64,000 bases of DNA. Source: Neelides folsomi (taxonomy: Eukaryota; Arthropoda; Collembola; Neelipleona; Neelidae). The stretch lies in contig JAQGBZ010000106.1 in assembly GCA_034687125.1 (NCBI GenBank), positions 62,001 to 126,000 of the forward strand. The letters run 5' to 3'. Below, in pieces: positions 50,438 through 62,237 of the stretch. Under the pieces are notes generated by a model that was not told the DNA's origin, ran no database searches, and worked only from the letters and a program-made list of their open reading frames with translations. The position numbers were made by a program, and so were the translations under genes. Each line of letters begins with the position of its first letter. Positions within the stretch are counted from its first letter, which is position 1.

Positions 50438-51350
50438 ATGGCTCATCCGTGTTGCGGGTCATCTCTGCAAACTGGAACCAAAATATTGGCAATAATCGAT
50501 CTGGTAATTTCATCCATTACATTATTTACAGTTAATCTTATATAAAATAATCCCAGATGGTATGATTTATAATTTGGTAGATAAGTAAACGTCATCACAT
50601 ACCATCCATTCGGAGTAACTTTTATTACATAAAAAACTCTAGTTATTAGAAGCCATTTTAAACGCAAAATGCCTTTATTGTTCATTTCTAATTTTCTAGG
50701 TTGTTGGAATTAGCGCCCTTGTATATTTAATTATTACAGTTGTTGATGTAATTGCGTCTCACCATGAGATTGTTAAGAAGCTTGACAAAAATATACAGAA
50801 AGAAATTAAACGTAAGATCACATTACATAATACCTATATACCATACTGTATATTATATACATAATCAAAATTTCATAATATATAACTCTCATAAAATATA
50901 TTAAAGTTTAATTGTACATAAATAAATAAAATATTGAATTAATTAAGTAACATAAATATAATTTTCATAAATATAGCCGACGATGTGTATTTGATAGCTA
51001 CTGTGGTTCTGTTTATTGTAATTTCTTCTTCAATTCTTTCCATTATCCTGTCTGTTATTCTTCTTTTGGGAGCAATTCAGGTTAATTTAGATAAAATATT
51101 TTATAAATAACTATTGAAATTCTGAACATTAAACAAAACAAATATTTAATTTATTTAACAGAGAAATCTAACGAAATGCAAAGTTTGGTACTGCGTAATT
51201 TCCATCCTTTGTATCGTTTATGCCATTAGTATTTTGACTGCTTCTGACATAACTAATATTATTGTCCAATTGATTAGTATTGCTTTTCGACTTTACACGA
51301 TGTGGGTTGTCTGGGCCTTTATGGAAGAACTCAAGTCGGGATCGGGATAA
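50438..51350 (+). CDS. Small four-TM protein (LAPTM-like topology), unrecognised
   Basis: Four phase-matched exons: 50438-50503, 50700-50811, 50977-51080, 51162-51350; 156 residues. A short N-terminus with a Cys pair (MAHPCCGSS) precedes helix 1 (ILAIIDLVVGISALVYLIIT). A charged loop (HHEIVKKLDKNIQKEIK) leads to helices 2 (LIATVVLFIVISSSILSIIL), 3 (VWYCVISILCIVYAISILT) and 4 (IIVQLISIAFRLYTMWVVWA). The tail EELKSGSG is cytoplasmic. The plan resembles small insect four-TM proteins of unknown role and, loosely, LAPTM proteins. A broken tandem copy follows at 52157. Function unknown. Confidence 0.75.
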
Positions 51351-52156
51351 AAACAGAATTAACCCCTAAGTGCAAAAGGCATAAAATTAACACTCGATAA
51401 TATTACTGATTTTACGATTCTTTGATTAACTTTCCAAGTTAATTAATAAATAATTAATTAATATTTTAAAATAAAAAGTAACTCAATTCAATTAATTTTT
51501 TGCCACTTAATTAACTTTTATTTCTTCAAAACCTAGTATTATTAATTATTAAACACTTTCGTTTCATATCTTAAAAAAATTCAGTGCTATGTTCAATAAT
51601 TAATTGGATAGCCATCCTTGAAAATTCGAATATGTATTTTTTATTGTTTTAATTTTTTGTTCTTAGATAGTAAATTATTTACTTATTACTTTTGGCATTA
51701 TGTAAAACAAACATTATATATGGATAGGAATGTGTTATTTATCATGTTATTATGAATTCAATAATCTATAATAACTCTTATTAAAACTGTTTATTTAAGT
51801 TGAAAATGAATAAAGTTAATATATATATAACAGTTATAAAAGTATTGTGTATTTTGTACAAAATTTATTTAAAAACATTTCATCATAAATCAAAGTTTAG
51901 ATAAATTAGTAAATTATAAATAATATGACACATTAATAATTTATCAATTTTAGGAAATTTTTTGCATAAAATAACATAAGGAATAACGGAATCGTAATCA
52001 TTAATCATTAATTAAATCATATTACATACATAGGTTACATAATTTAATATTTTCACTATCGTTATTTCACAGGAAAATATACATTTTTATTTTGCCTATT
52101 ACAAATTTATAATAAATATAAATATAAATGCGTGTGCAATTGTGAGTTATGGCGGA
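51351..52156. other. Intergenic part of a tandem duplication
   Basis: 51351-51650 is the 3' flank of the four-TM gene and is repeated at 52253-52510. 51777-52033 is the second copy of the 5' flank (49571-49855). No gene in it. Confidence 0.6.
51777..52033. repeat. Direct segmental duplication, copy 2
   Basis: Same-orientation copy of 49571-49855 with a few short deletions. Here it lies only about 125 bp before the remnant exon at 52157, whereas in copy 1 the last exon begins 1.3 kb downstream, so the duplicate lost most of the gene. Confidence 0.75.
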
Positions 52157-52252
52157 ACAATTAATATTGTTGGTCAATCGATTTCAATTGCTCTTCGACT
52201 TTACATGATGTAGGTTTTCTGGGCCTTCGTGGAAGAGCTCGAGTCAAGATAA
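52157..52252 (+). pseudogene. Remnant last exon of a duplicated four-TM gene
   Basis: In frame it reads SISIALRLYMM, stop, VFWAFVEELESR, stop, matching SIAFRLYTMWVVWAFMEELKS of the intact gene. The tryptophan codon TGG has become TAG at 52211. The first three exons and the exon-4 acceptor are absent. The 3' flank continues to match the intact gene's flank (52253-52510). Confidence 0.75.
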
Positions 52253-52580
52253 AATTAGAGAACGATTAAAGTCATAAAATTAATATGAATTTATTATTCT
52301 TTTATTAACTTTCCAAGTTTAATTTATTGATTATATTTTAAAAATGAATTAAGTAATTCACAATTTAATTAATTTTTGCGATTCTATTAACTTTTATTTC
52401 TTAAAAACTGAGAATTATTAAACACTCGTCTCATTCCTTATAAAATTTTAGTGATATGTTCGATAATTAACTAAATTGTCATCCTTGAAAATTTAGATAT
52501 GTACTTTTTATTGCTTGTAATTGGATAAGATTGTGTTAATTATCATGTAATGAAACAAAAATCTATAAAAATAATCAAAA
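52253..52580. other. 3' flank of the duplicated unit
   Basis: It aligns with 51351-51650, sharing for example ATTAACTTTCCAAGTT and CATCCTTGAAAATT. It contains no gene of its own. Confidence 0.55.
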
Positions 52581-53269
52581 TCATTTCTCATTTCTCAAAG
52601 CAATCAACGTTTCAGTTATATTTACTTCAATTACTTCAAGTTGTATGTTAGGCCCAGGATTTAATTCATCGTTTTTAATTCCATTGTCTAAAAAATAAGA
52701 TTATTTAATAATAAATATTACATATAAAATAATAGACTATATTTATTTTTATTAATTTAAACCTTCAAAAATGTTTCCCAGAAGTGAATTTGCTTGTGAA
52801 AATAATGAGGCTTCATCATTGCTTAAATTCGACGATTCCAGAAATTGAAACTCTGTTGTTGGCACGTTTTGAACTGGTTTCGCCTTCAGTCGATGATAAG
52901 CTTTTCAATTCTTGAGCCCTTTTTCTTGCTTTGTTAGCTTGAACAATGGATGCTACATAAAATTTGGTTATTTAAATATTGAATAATGAACAAAAAGATT
53001 TTTAATTAAAAGATTTAATATTTATACTTACGGCATGTTGCGAGAACTTTTATTTTGAAATTCTCAAACTCAATCCTCTTCCTTGGTTTGTAATTTTTAA
53101 AACGTATTAATTTAGCACAAATGTTTTGAGAATCTGGACCTGATATTTTTGGCCATTTACAAAAACCTTCATTTCCTTTTATAATTGTCCAATTTGATGG
53201 AACAAGTGCAACTGAACCTTCACCTTCGAATTCAACGACACAAAATGTTTTAAACTCAATTAAACTCAT
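52581..53269 (-). pseudogene. DUF4806-type insect protein gene with a single-base frameshift
   Basis: Three exons on the minus strand: 53269-53032, 52952-52763, 52687-52581. Exon 1 encodes a compact N-terminal domain (FCVVEFEGEGSVALVPSNW, FCKWP, KIKVLATC) like that found at the start of insect DUF4806 proteins. Exon 2 reads IVQANKARKRAQELK in frame, then the coding frame moves by one base at a run of four A (52902-52905 on the + strand) and continues as TEFQFLESSNLSNDEASLFS. As written, translation stops at 52816. Without one base of the run, exon 2 ends in phase 1 and joins exon 3 (LNPGPNIQLEVIEVNITET) correctly. It is either a very young pseudogene, a polymorphism or an assembly error. Function of the family is unknown; nucleic-acid association has been suggested for relatives but is not seen here. 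Confidence 0.6.
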
Positions 53270-54696
53270 TTATTGGTATAATTAAATATTTCACTTTTAA
53301 TAATTAAACTTTAAAGATTGAATTCCAACTCTCAACGAGATGAATGAAAATAGCTTGGATTTGCTTCCTGTCGATTCGTGTTTGAATCAATGATTGGGCG
53401 CAGACTTTAGCGCACAATAACTTTAGATTTTTACTCACTGAAATATCACTGAAGTCTCACTAAAGAATTATATTTTTTTACAAATTATATTCAAGTAATA
53501 TTTGTATATTAAACTTTACGCATTTATCAGTCATTTTAAGGTAGCTATTTTAAAGTAATATTTCAGGGCCTAAAATTACTTATTAATAAGTTGGAATAAA
53601 CTAATTTCCGTTACTTAAATTTTAAGTAGGTTTTATAGGTAAGTCATTACTTATATATAACTTTAAGTGAAAATTTTTTACCCTCCTCACTGATTTCTCA
53701 TTTACATGACAAATACATTTCTAACCCAATTGTACGTGTGTTACGGGGGTATGATATATGTAATGTATTTTATGTTATTTTTTTGAAAAAATTAGTCAAA
53801 AATTAGTTATATATTAGTCAAATTAAAAAAATTACTTATATTTCAAGTAATAAATTAGTCATTTATTAGTTTACATAAGTAATATATAAGTCATTTTGTG
53901 AACTAATGTATTTGAAATTTCGGCGGTCAAAATGCATTGATTTGTTAAGTTTACTGGAGTATTTAAGTATTAGTCAAATATTAGTTACATTGTTGTTCGG
54001 GACGCTAACTGAATTCTGCATAGTTCACTGTCGACTTCTCTGCATTTTACCATTAGAAGAGAATATTTTCCATTAAAATATTATAATAAATATTTTCCGG
54101 CAAGTAAAGTCTCGCCAATACATCATTTGCATGAACGTTGGTTGTATATAGTTTGACGTACACTATCTAGTTACACATACATGCGTTCAGTAAACCGCGT
54201 ATCATTTTTGACTCCCGTAGAGGAAGTGCTAATACAACAATTAAAACAATAATTATAAGGGACTAATAATTTTTCGGAAATAATAATATTACTTAATTCT
54301 CTTAAAGCTTTACACATCTTGTAAAAATTGGGTTTAATTCTCCTTTAATTGCTTTAATGAATTAATAACTTAGAAAAGAATTCAATAAGTAAAATTTTTA
54401 ACAGTAATTTTGATATTGATATATATTTTGATAAAATTTCAAATGTAAGACTAATAACGCCATGACTCATATCATAAATACAAATATTTCAATATTAGAT
54501 ACATAATACATAAAACATACATAATCAATCATTTACTATTATTTACATGTTAGTACTATATATTCCTTATTTTGAAGGAAACATATGACTTTACAATGCA
54601 ATGGGACGCCTATTGAACATTTGTGATTTTATATCGAAGTATCTATTATTGTTATTTTAAATTACCTAATTAAATTTATCATGTATACCAAGTTAC
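53270..54696. other. Intergenic region
   Basis: AT-rich, with many short TTAGTCA/ATTAGTTA-like words at 53790-53990. No gene supported. Confidence 0.5.
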
Positions 54697-56631
54697 CTAT
54701 TCCAGAATTCCAACAGATCCAAAATCTGGAATAATGGTCACAACCTTTCGAAATGAATTTAAATCGCAACAATAGGTATATCCTGTGATAGGAAATTAAT
54801 TTGATTAAATATAATTGAGTTAATGGTATCATATCAATAGCATAGCAGATTTAAATTATAAATCACCCTTTTTAAAATTCTTTCTATCCCAATTTATCCA
54901 TTTCAATTTATCACATATATTTGGGCAAATAATATCATCATTTTTGGTTTCATCTTGATGTGGATTATTTATCATGATAATTGCAATGGCTTTCTTTTCG
55001 TCTGGAACATGTAAAACTTTCCAAGTCAATCTAAAGATATATTGTTATTAATTTATTAAATAATCTTTTAAATGTTGCGTTGTTAAACCTCGGAACAGGA
55101 AGTCTTAAATTCTTTTCTTTATCTTTAGCCAAATATATTTCAACGAGATTGTTGTTTACATCATTGAGTTCCAATACTTTAAAAGAACCAGTGTAAACAT
55201 TTGTGTTTGTTGCTCTTTCAATTGCCAATTTCCGCGTTGTAGATTCTAATGCCTTAAAATAACAACTTTAAATAAATCATATGTTTATATTATAAATGAT
55301 TGTGTGATTATTTATTCAAACCTTCCAATTTCCATTATTGATCGATTGCCACTGAGGAATTACATTGAAAAAATAATAAGTTGCATTTTGTTCTCGGGCG
55401 TAAATGAAATCTCCATCGGGAGAAAGATGACCACGAGCAAAATAAAAAGACTTTGATGAATCAATGTAACGTTTTCCTAATTCTTTTGAACCCACCTTAA
55501 ATTGAAATAAATATTTTAAAAAATTAAGTTTAGAATAAGAAAGATCTTAAATAATAAAATAATTTAATTTAAAATTTTACAATTTCGGAGACAAATCCAA
55601 GTTGACTTTTTTGTGTATATGCTTTATTTGCTTGAATTTTTGAAAAAAGCTCCTTTGAACCTTCTTTAAATGGTGGTCGTTTATTGGAAATTTCAGCCCC
55701 ATTTAAGAATTCACCATGAATTATGTGAAAAGTCATGACAGTTTCATCTTTATCCGGATTATGACAAGCGGATATCAAAGCTGGCCTTAAAAATTAATTA
55801 ATATTATAAAAATTAATTGATTGTTTAACTAAATATTTTACTAATTAAGAATTTGATTATAATAAATGCATTTTACATTTTAGTGGAAGTTTCAAAAATA
55901 ATATTGACAGTCAATAATGTTTTTCCACATTTGTTTTCGTCAGTTATTTCTACCGTTTCTTTGTTCGGAAATTTGCATTCAAAGTCCTTTAAGGTAAATT
56001 TCTTTTTTCCATACTAAATAAATTAGTAGTAGAGTATAATGTGCTAAATAGTATTATTTAAATTTCTTGATTATAACATATAATAATTATCTCATCAAGA
56101 CATTTAATTTTACCGCAATATCACCAGAAGCAAGACATTCAACAAGACTTTCAGCTTCTTTTGAAAATTTCAACGAATTTTTTGCTTTGTTTGCTGTGCT
56201 ACAACCAACGTAGAAATTTTCATTTTCTTCAAAAGTTAAATATGCTTCACTATCTTTACTGTCTCTTTTTGGATATATTTCATTTGCATCTTTAATGAAT
56301 AAAGGATAATTTGCAGGAAGGTTTTCTAGTACTAAAATTGATTGATATGATTTATGTTGAACATTGTTTTAACACGCGATGTAAAATTGAAACAAAATTA
56401 CTTAAAGCTAGCATATTATTAATCAATATATGAAAGGTAGGTATAAGTGTATTTTTAATTACCAATATTACAATGTTTTGCAAATTCGACATCTACATTT
56501 CCTAAATAATAAAATAAATTGAAAAAATATAAAAATTATTTATTTTGATCACGTTATTGTATTATTTAAAAGTGTTTAATAAATTTAGTAATACCAAAGA
56601 AAAGAACGAGAAAAATATTAAACTGATGCAT
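54697..56631 (-). CDS. Secreted DNA/RNA non-specific endonuclease, paralogue A
   Basis: Nine exons on the minus strand: 56631-56595, 56501-56463, 56331-56114, 56013-55877, 55785-55581, 55495-55322, 55252-55089, 55030-54867, 54782-54697; all phases match; 407 residues. It has a signal peptide (MHQFNIFLVLFFGITKF, spanning the first splice). The N-terminal half is Cys-containing and poorly conserved. The C-terminal half is the Endonuclease_NS (NUC1/Serratia-type) beta-beta-alpha metal fold with ARGHLSPDGDF (general-base His at about 235) and PQWQSINNGNWK (metal-binding Asn). The same motifs occur in crustacean duplex-specific and digestive nucleases. It degrades nucleic acid outside the cell, in gut, saliva or haemolymph. 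A phase-1 donor GTGATT at 54866 leads to the last exon (YTYCCDLNSF); ignoring it would end the protein early. Paralogue B at 62238 has the same exon plan. Confidence 0.92.
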
Positions 56632-57851
56632 TATATTTTCAAAAATAAAGTTACACAATATTTTACAAATGGGCAAACATATTGAATATTATAAATAGTT
56701 GATCGAATACAACATAATTAATTGATTTGTAAAGTATTTTATCTATTATAAATTTAAAACATTAAAAACATTTTATTGTATATAAAATATAATTTATCAC
56801 CCTATTAATTATAATTGATAATAATATGTCCCTGCTTGTGGTTTTGTTGTTTGTACAAGATTATCTCAATTATTATTGCTTTAAATAAAACATTTTTAAG
56901 AACAAAATATAAATTGAAATGGACGATTGTTTTACACACACAAAGAATTAATGTATAAACTTAATTTTCAAGATTGTATAACATCTGGAACAGATGTCAT
57001 GTTCATGATTAAGTAAAGATTAAGCATTTGTAATAAGGTTTGTTTACATAAGTTACCTAGTTTATAAACATAATGTCAGTTTTATATCCTACTAACAAGG
57101 TACTGAAATAATTAATATTGTCGATTACTGTTTTATATATTACAACGTTTAACATAAGTACTAGTATGTAAATAGTTATCAACAATATCAGTTAATTTAA
57201 ATTATATAATAAAATTTTTATTAGTAGATTTTTGAATGTAATGTTTATAAACATAAATTATTTATTAAGTTCAAGTATTCAAAAAATAGAGTAATAAACG
57301 TTAATTTTTTGTTATATGGAGTAGACTCGTAAAAGTATATGTCTATTTCGCAAAACATTGGATTTTCTTATTTGATAGTATATTCTACAATATACTATCA
57401 AATAACAAAAGTATTTAAATAGCAATCATCAATACTACAATTATGTACAATCGTATCATTACATCTTCGAACTGATAGGATTTAGCCAAAAAATCAAATA
57501 TAAGTTAGTAGAGCAGTTGATTTGAAATAAATAATTAATGATGAGAATTATCACACGGTTGAATGAAATTAATTGTATTCTTCGTTTAGCCTCCAAATCC
57601 ATTTCCCTCAAATTTTAAAGACATAATATAGTTATCTAATATTTATTTGTATAAAACATAAGTAAATTTTCCTGTCATGTTATTACAGCTCATTATCCAA
57701 TTAATATTATTCCTTGTTAGGATTAATGGAGAAAATAAATTGAAGATAGATTACAAGTAATAACGATGCATAAAATTAAGCACTTCAACATTTGCCATCA
57801 AACTAATGTTTTAAATAATTTTTAATTTTTGTAAATGTTAATTTCCTTAAT
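56632..57851. other. Intergenic region
   Basis: Divergent promoters of nuclease A and the ionotropic receptor. It contains a perfect 17-bp inverted repeat at 57368-57405. No gene seen. Confidence 0.55.
57368..57405. repeat. Perfect 17-bp inverted repeat with 4-nt loop
   Basis: TTATTTGATAGTATATT, loop CTAC, then the exact reverse complement. It could be a cruciform or regulatory palindrome about 450 bp upstream of the IR gene start. It is too AT-rich to be a protein-bacterial-type terminator and has no T-tract. Confidence 0.6.
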
Positions 57852-60800
57852 ATGAAAATTATAATTTTACATAGAAAAACGGTGGATAGTATTAATTTTG
57901 AACATGAATTCACTCAATTTCTCATTACAGCGCTCCAAAAAATGGGAAATCCAGGGTATACCTTATACTACAAACCAATTATAATAATATAAAATGAATA
58001 ATAATATAATTTATATTATTTAAATATATCATGTGTTCATTTTTAGATGTTTAGCCATTATAGCAGATTCAAATTTTACCCAAAAATTTGCGACAACTCC
58101 TTTTTGTTCTGACACACATTTCTGCCCGGAAAAATTTATTGTGACTTATAATGGTTTGTCAAGAGTTAAATATTACTAATCTTATTGGTAGTAAATAATA
58201 TACACTGCTTATCTAAATGTAATTAGGTAATAAAGTAATACTTAAATAATAACTGTACAATATAATACATTAAATCAGTAATTCATTTTCAATGTCAATT
58301 TTACAGGTGGAAAGTTAAATTCAAAAATAAAGGATAGCCTAAGTGAAGCGAATAAACGAGATTGTGGTGGTTATATGATTTTATTTAGTCATTTTGAAAA
58401 AGCCGTTGAAATCTTTACAGAAGGAGATTCGAAAAAAATTCTTAACACTCGAGCAAAGTAACATATATACTTATGCCTAGTGCCTATTACCATTGTATCA
58501 GTATAGTGCCTAGTTAATATAAAATTCGTTTTACAAAATCTTATTCAATTTTAATTTTATTTACAGATACCTCATTTGGTATGAAAATAGTTCAGAGAAA
58601 CTTGAAAAAGATAAAATTTGGAAAAAATTCGTAAACGCTATTTTATTCAAAGGAAAAATTAGAAAAACTCTACGATCGTCGTTAGAAATTAATTCACAAT
58701 AATAGCATTATTATAAAATATTTCTCATAAAGTATCGAATTTTAAATATGCCATCATGATTTTGTAATTTCTCTTATAATGTTAACATGAATTTCCCTAG
58801 ATATTTAACTTTCTCAATAATTGGGTTTAAATGGCCAATCCCCGAATCATTGTCAGAACCCACTTTGAGAAAAATCGAATTCTGGCGAAATGGAACATTG
58901 AATAAGAATGAACTTTGGTATTACAACAAACTTAAGGATTTTAAAGCCTCAACTCTTAAAATTCTTATTGTGAATCATCCTCCAGGCGTCATTAAATTTT
59001 CGTTTAAAGGAGGGGTAAGGAATATTAACCGTATTAAAAAATGATATTATTTGGAAAATTTGATTGTTTAGGGTTAATATTGATATTTATTTATTAGTAT
59101 GGAGGGATTGAAATTGAAATCTTAAAAGTTTTATCAAACGCCATGAATTTCAATTATGAGTTTATTGATGCTGATCCAACAACAAAATGGGGAGGTCAAA
59201 ATAAAAGTAGCAACAAATATTTTGGAGGTTTTGCTGTTTTGGCCAACGGAGAAGCTGATATGGGAATTGGATCTTTCTTTACTATACAAAAATATTTGAA
59301 AAAAGTTGACATGAGTGTTCCACTTGATGTTGTCTGGTAATAAAATTAAAAAAGGTTTATATTACAAATATTTTGAGATTAGCATAAACGACTTTGATTT
59401 TTGATATAAGAATAGGTAATTAACATTGATATTAAATAAATAAACTTGGCATATAACACTGAATATTGACATACCTATATAATAAATAACTTTATAATTT
59501 TTATAAGTACATTTACGATATTTTTATTGAATATTCGGTCAAGGTCCAGATAATGGGCAAAAACGGGCAACAATTCCCCGAAAACAGGGTAACGCTGCCC
59601 GTTTTCGGGCGACTGTTGCCACACATCGGGCAATGTTGCCACAAATGTGCAACGTTGCCCGAAACGGGAACCTTGCCCGAATGAATTTTAGCAACGAGCA
59701 ATGGTTGCCCAAAAAAAATTGGAGGTTGCCCGACGCATTTGAAATGCCACAATGCAAATGGGCTAGCATTTCCCACTCCATGATTCACCAGGGTACTCCA
59801 TGGAGGATGTATTGTATAGGAGAGCAGGATTTAACCTAACCTAACCTCTCCTTATTGAAACACACCCATATTAAGTTTGACAACGTTTTTTCCGGACAAC
59901 GTAAAGGAAAAGCGACACCTTTTGCCTAGTAGGGAAATGCCAGCCCAAACGATTTTAACATATTAAATGATATATGTCTTTTATAATATAAATATTTTAA
60001 TAATTAAATCATAATGTTTACTGGATAAATTGTATGTTTTGATAGATATATGTATAATATATTTACTTATTTTATGTAAATTCTGTCGTTGAGGCAACCT
60101 CTAGTTTTTTTCAACCATTGCCCGTTGCTAAAATTCATTCGGGCAAGGTACCCGTTTGTGGCAACATTGCACGGTTTGTGGCAACAGTTGCCCGAAAACG
60201 GGCAATGGTTGCCTGTTTTAGGCCCAATATCTAGATTACATTTTTACAGAAAAGATTCAACACAACATTTATAGTACATTTATGGCAAAGGTTATTTAAT
60301 TATTATGTCAAATTTTAGTTGAATTTATGTCAGCGTTATTTATTCTTATTTCAAGTTAATTGGTATCCAATTGAAAAATAAGACTAACTATTTTATTAAA
60401 ACTTAATTACTATTAATTGTATCTTTATGTTTACAGCACAAGTTTTCTAACTCCAAATCCATCACTTCGATCCAGATACTTGGCTTTATTGTATCCATTT
60501 CAATCATCTTTATGGGCATTAGTTATTTTGAGTTTCATGATCACAGTTCCAATTCTCGTCCTTTTCTCCGCTTCTTCAAGAAACAAAGAAATATTGATTT
60601 TTAGCGGGAAGTCAGAAGCAACTTTAACAACATTTAGTGTCATGTGCCAAGTTGGGCTCCCTTCATGGCCAAAGTTTGGAATTGTTCGATTTATTTTCAT
60701 TTCTTATTGGTTCTTTTGGATATGCATTACACTTGGATATAAATGTGCAATGGTGAGAAATAATGATTTCAATTATCGATTTTATTAATTTTTAACAATT

Positions 60801-62001
60801 TACATTCTTACATAACATTGGAGGATTTAATTGAAATTGGATTTCAGGTTTCCTTTCTCACAATTCCCTTATTTGAGAAACCAATTAATAATTTACTTGA
60901 TCTTCATGCTTATCAAATCCGATTTGGAGGGTGGGGAATTGAACATGAAAATCTTTTCAAACAAACCATTTCACATCAATCATTATCAATTAAAGATTCC
61001 CTTTTGGAAAAATACGAGGTTTTCAATAACACATAAAATAATTAATAATTAATTATAAAATGTGTATAGGAAATATGTATATAGGAAATAATTTAACAAT
61101 ATTTTTTTTAGACAATTGAAGATATTGATGAGGGAATTTCAAATGTAGCAGAAGGGAAATTTGCTTTATATGAGAATAAAAGATTTCTCAAATTCATTCG
61201 AAGTACACGGAATATAAGTCGAAGTGGAAGCCCATCAATGAGAATTATGAAACAATGTATTGTTCCCATTCATATAGGGTTTGCTTATGAGAGAAATTCA
61301 ATCCTTACGTTTCCGATCAATAAGTAGGAAAGTTTCAGCTTTACACATTGATATTAAAATGAAGCATTTAATGTCCATTGAATACAATTTATTAATAGTA
61401 TTTATTTGTTTTAGACACATAAGGAGATTTCAAGAATCTGGTCTAATGAAGAAATGGGGTCAAAGGTTAATTGCACTCACTAAAGAAGACGAGAAAATGA
61501 GAAACACAAATGCTACGGAAAATAATTCAGATGGCGAAGAGGAAAATGAAAATGAAGAAGCAGAAGAAGGCGATGAAGAATCTGATGCTGAGGGAGAACA
61601 AAAAAATTCGAAACGAGAAAAAATTCTCGATTTCCAGGATCTTCAAGTAAAATGATTTATTTGAGATAAACTATTAAACTATAATGATAATTTATTTATT
61701 TAAAGGTTAATTTTTTAAAAATATATGTCTAATTAAGAATTTATTTGTATAGGGCTCTTTTTATATAATTCTGTTTGGAACAATTTTGAGTGTTGGAGCT
61801 TTTTCCTTCGAGCTACTTATCAACAAAAAAATAAATCCTTTATTAAAGACGCAATTTAGACATCAATTGAGTCTGTATTTAAAAGATCCGAAAAGAGAAA
61901 AAATGAAACAATATGAAAGAGAATGGAAGGCATTTGAAAAAAGATTTCTTAAAAAAAGGAAGAAAAGTTGCATTAAGATAAAATTTCCTTATATTGAATA
62001 A
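57852..62001 (+). CDS. Ionotropic receptor (IR), divergent chemosensory glutamate-receptor relative
   Basis: Eleven exons: 57852-57955, 58047-58153, 58307-58457, 58567-58680, 58801-59014, 59098-59336, 60437-60752, 60848-61018, 61112-61323, 61415-61646, 61753-62001; 702 residues. IRs are cation channels in sensory neurons. Order: N-terminal domain (1-160); S1 ligand-binding lobe (IEIEILKVLSNAMNFNYEF; ADMGIGSFF); TM1 (SLWALVILSFMITVPILVLF); pore (FSVMCQVGLPSW); TM2 (FIFISYWFFWICITLGYKC); S2 lobe (VPIHIGFAYERNS); TM3 (FYIILFGTILSVGAFSFELL); basic tail. Between S2 and TM3 a strongly acidic insert (EEENENEEAEEGDEESDAEG) is unusual. S1 and S2 lack the classic glutamate-binding Arg context, as in most divergent IRs. 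The exon 4 donor (TC, then GTTAGA) avoids a stop at 58700 and keeps phase. Intron 6 holds a foldback element. No signal peptide is seen at this start, so an upstream exon is possible. Confidence 0.88.
59555..60228. mobile_element. Foldback element rich in GGGCAA/TTGCCC words, in IR intron 6
   Basis: The left arm (59555-59735) and right arm (60090-60225) are reverse complements over about 135-180 bp, roughly 80% by eye. The shared block reads TTGCCCGAATGAATTTTAGC then AACG. The arms are built from repeated TTGCCC/GGGCAA hexamers and are far more GC-rich than the intron. The interior has no transposase ORF. AACCT occurs three times in tandem at 59833-59847. Confidence 0.65.
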
Positions 62002-62237
62002 TTGATTTTAATTTAAAAATGTGTAAAATTATATTGGTAATAATTTGTGAGATGAATGTACCAATAAAAATTATTGCATCATTGAAATCTATTTATTTAT
62101 TTTTAATAATTTTCGATCATTAAATAAAGTGAATTCATTTCGTTTAATTTAAATGATATCTTAATGGTGAAATATTTTTAATGTCAATTAAGTTATTAGA
62201 ATAAATCAATGACAACCATTATGAAAATTTTAAAGGG

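Noticed and set aside
59833-59847. Three tandem AACCT units, the hexapod telomere repeat
   Set aside because: Only 15 bp inside a foldback element; too short to call an interstitial telomere.
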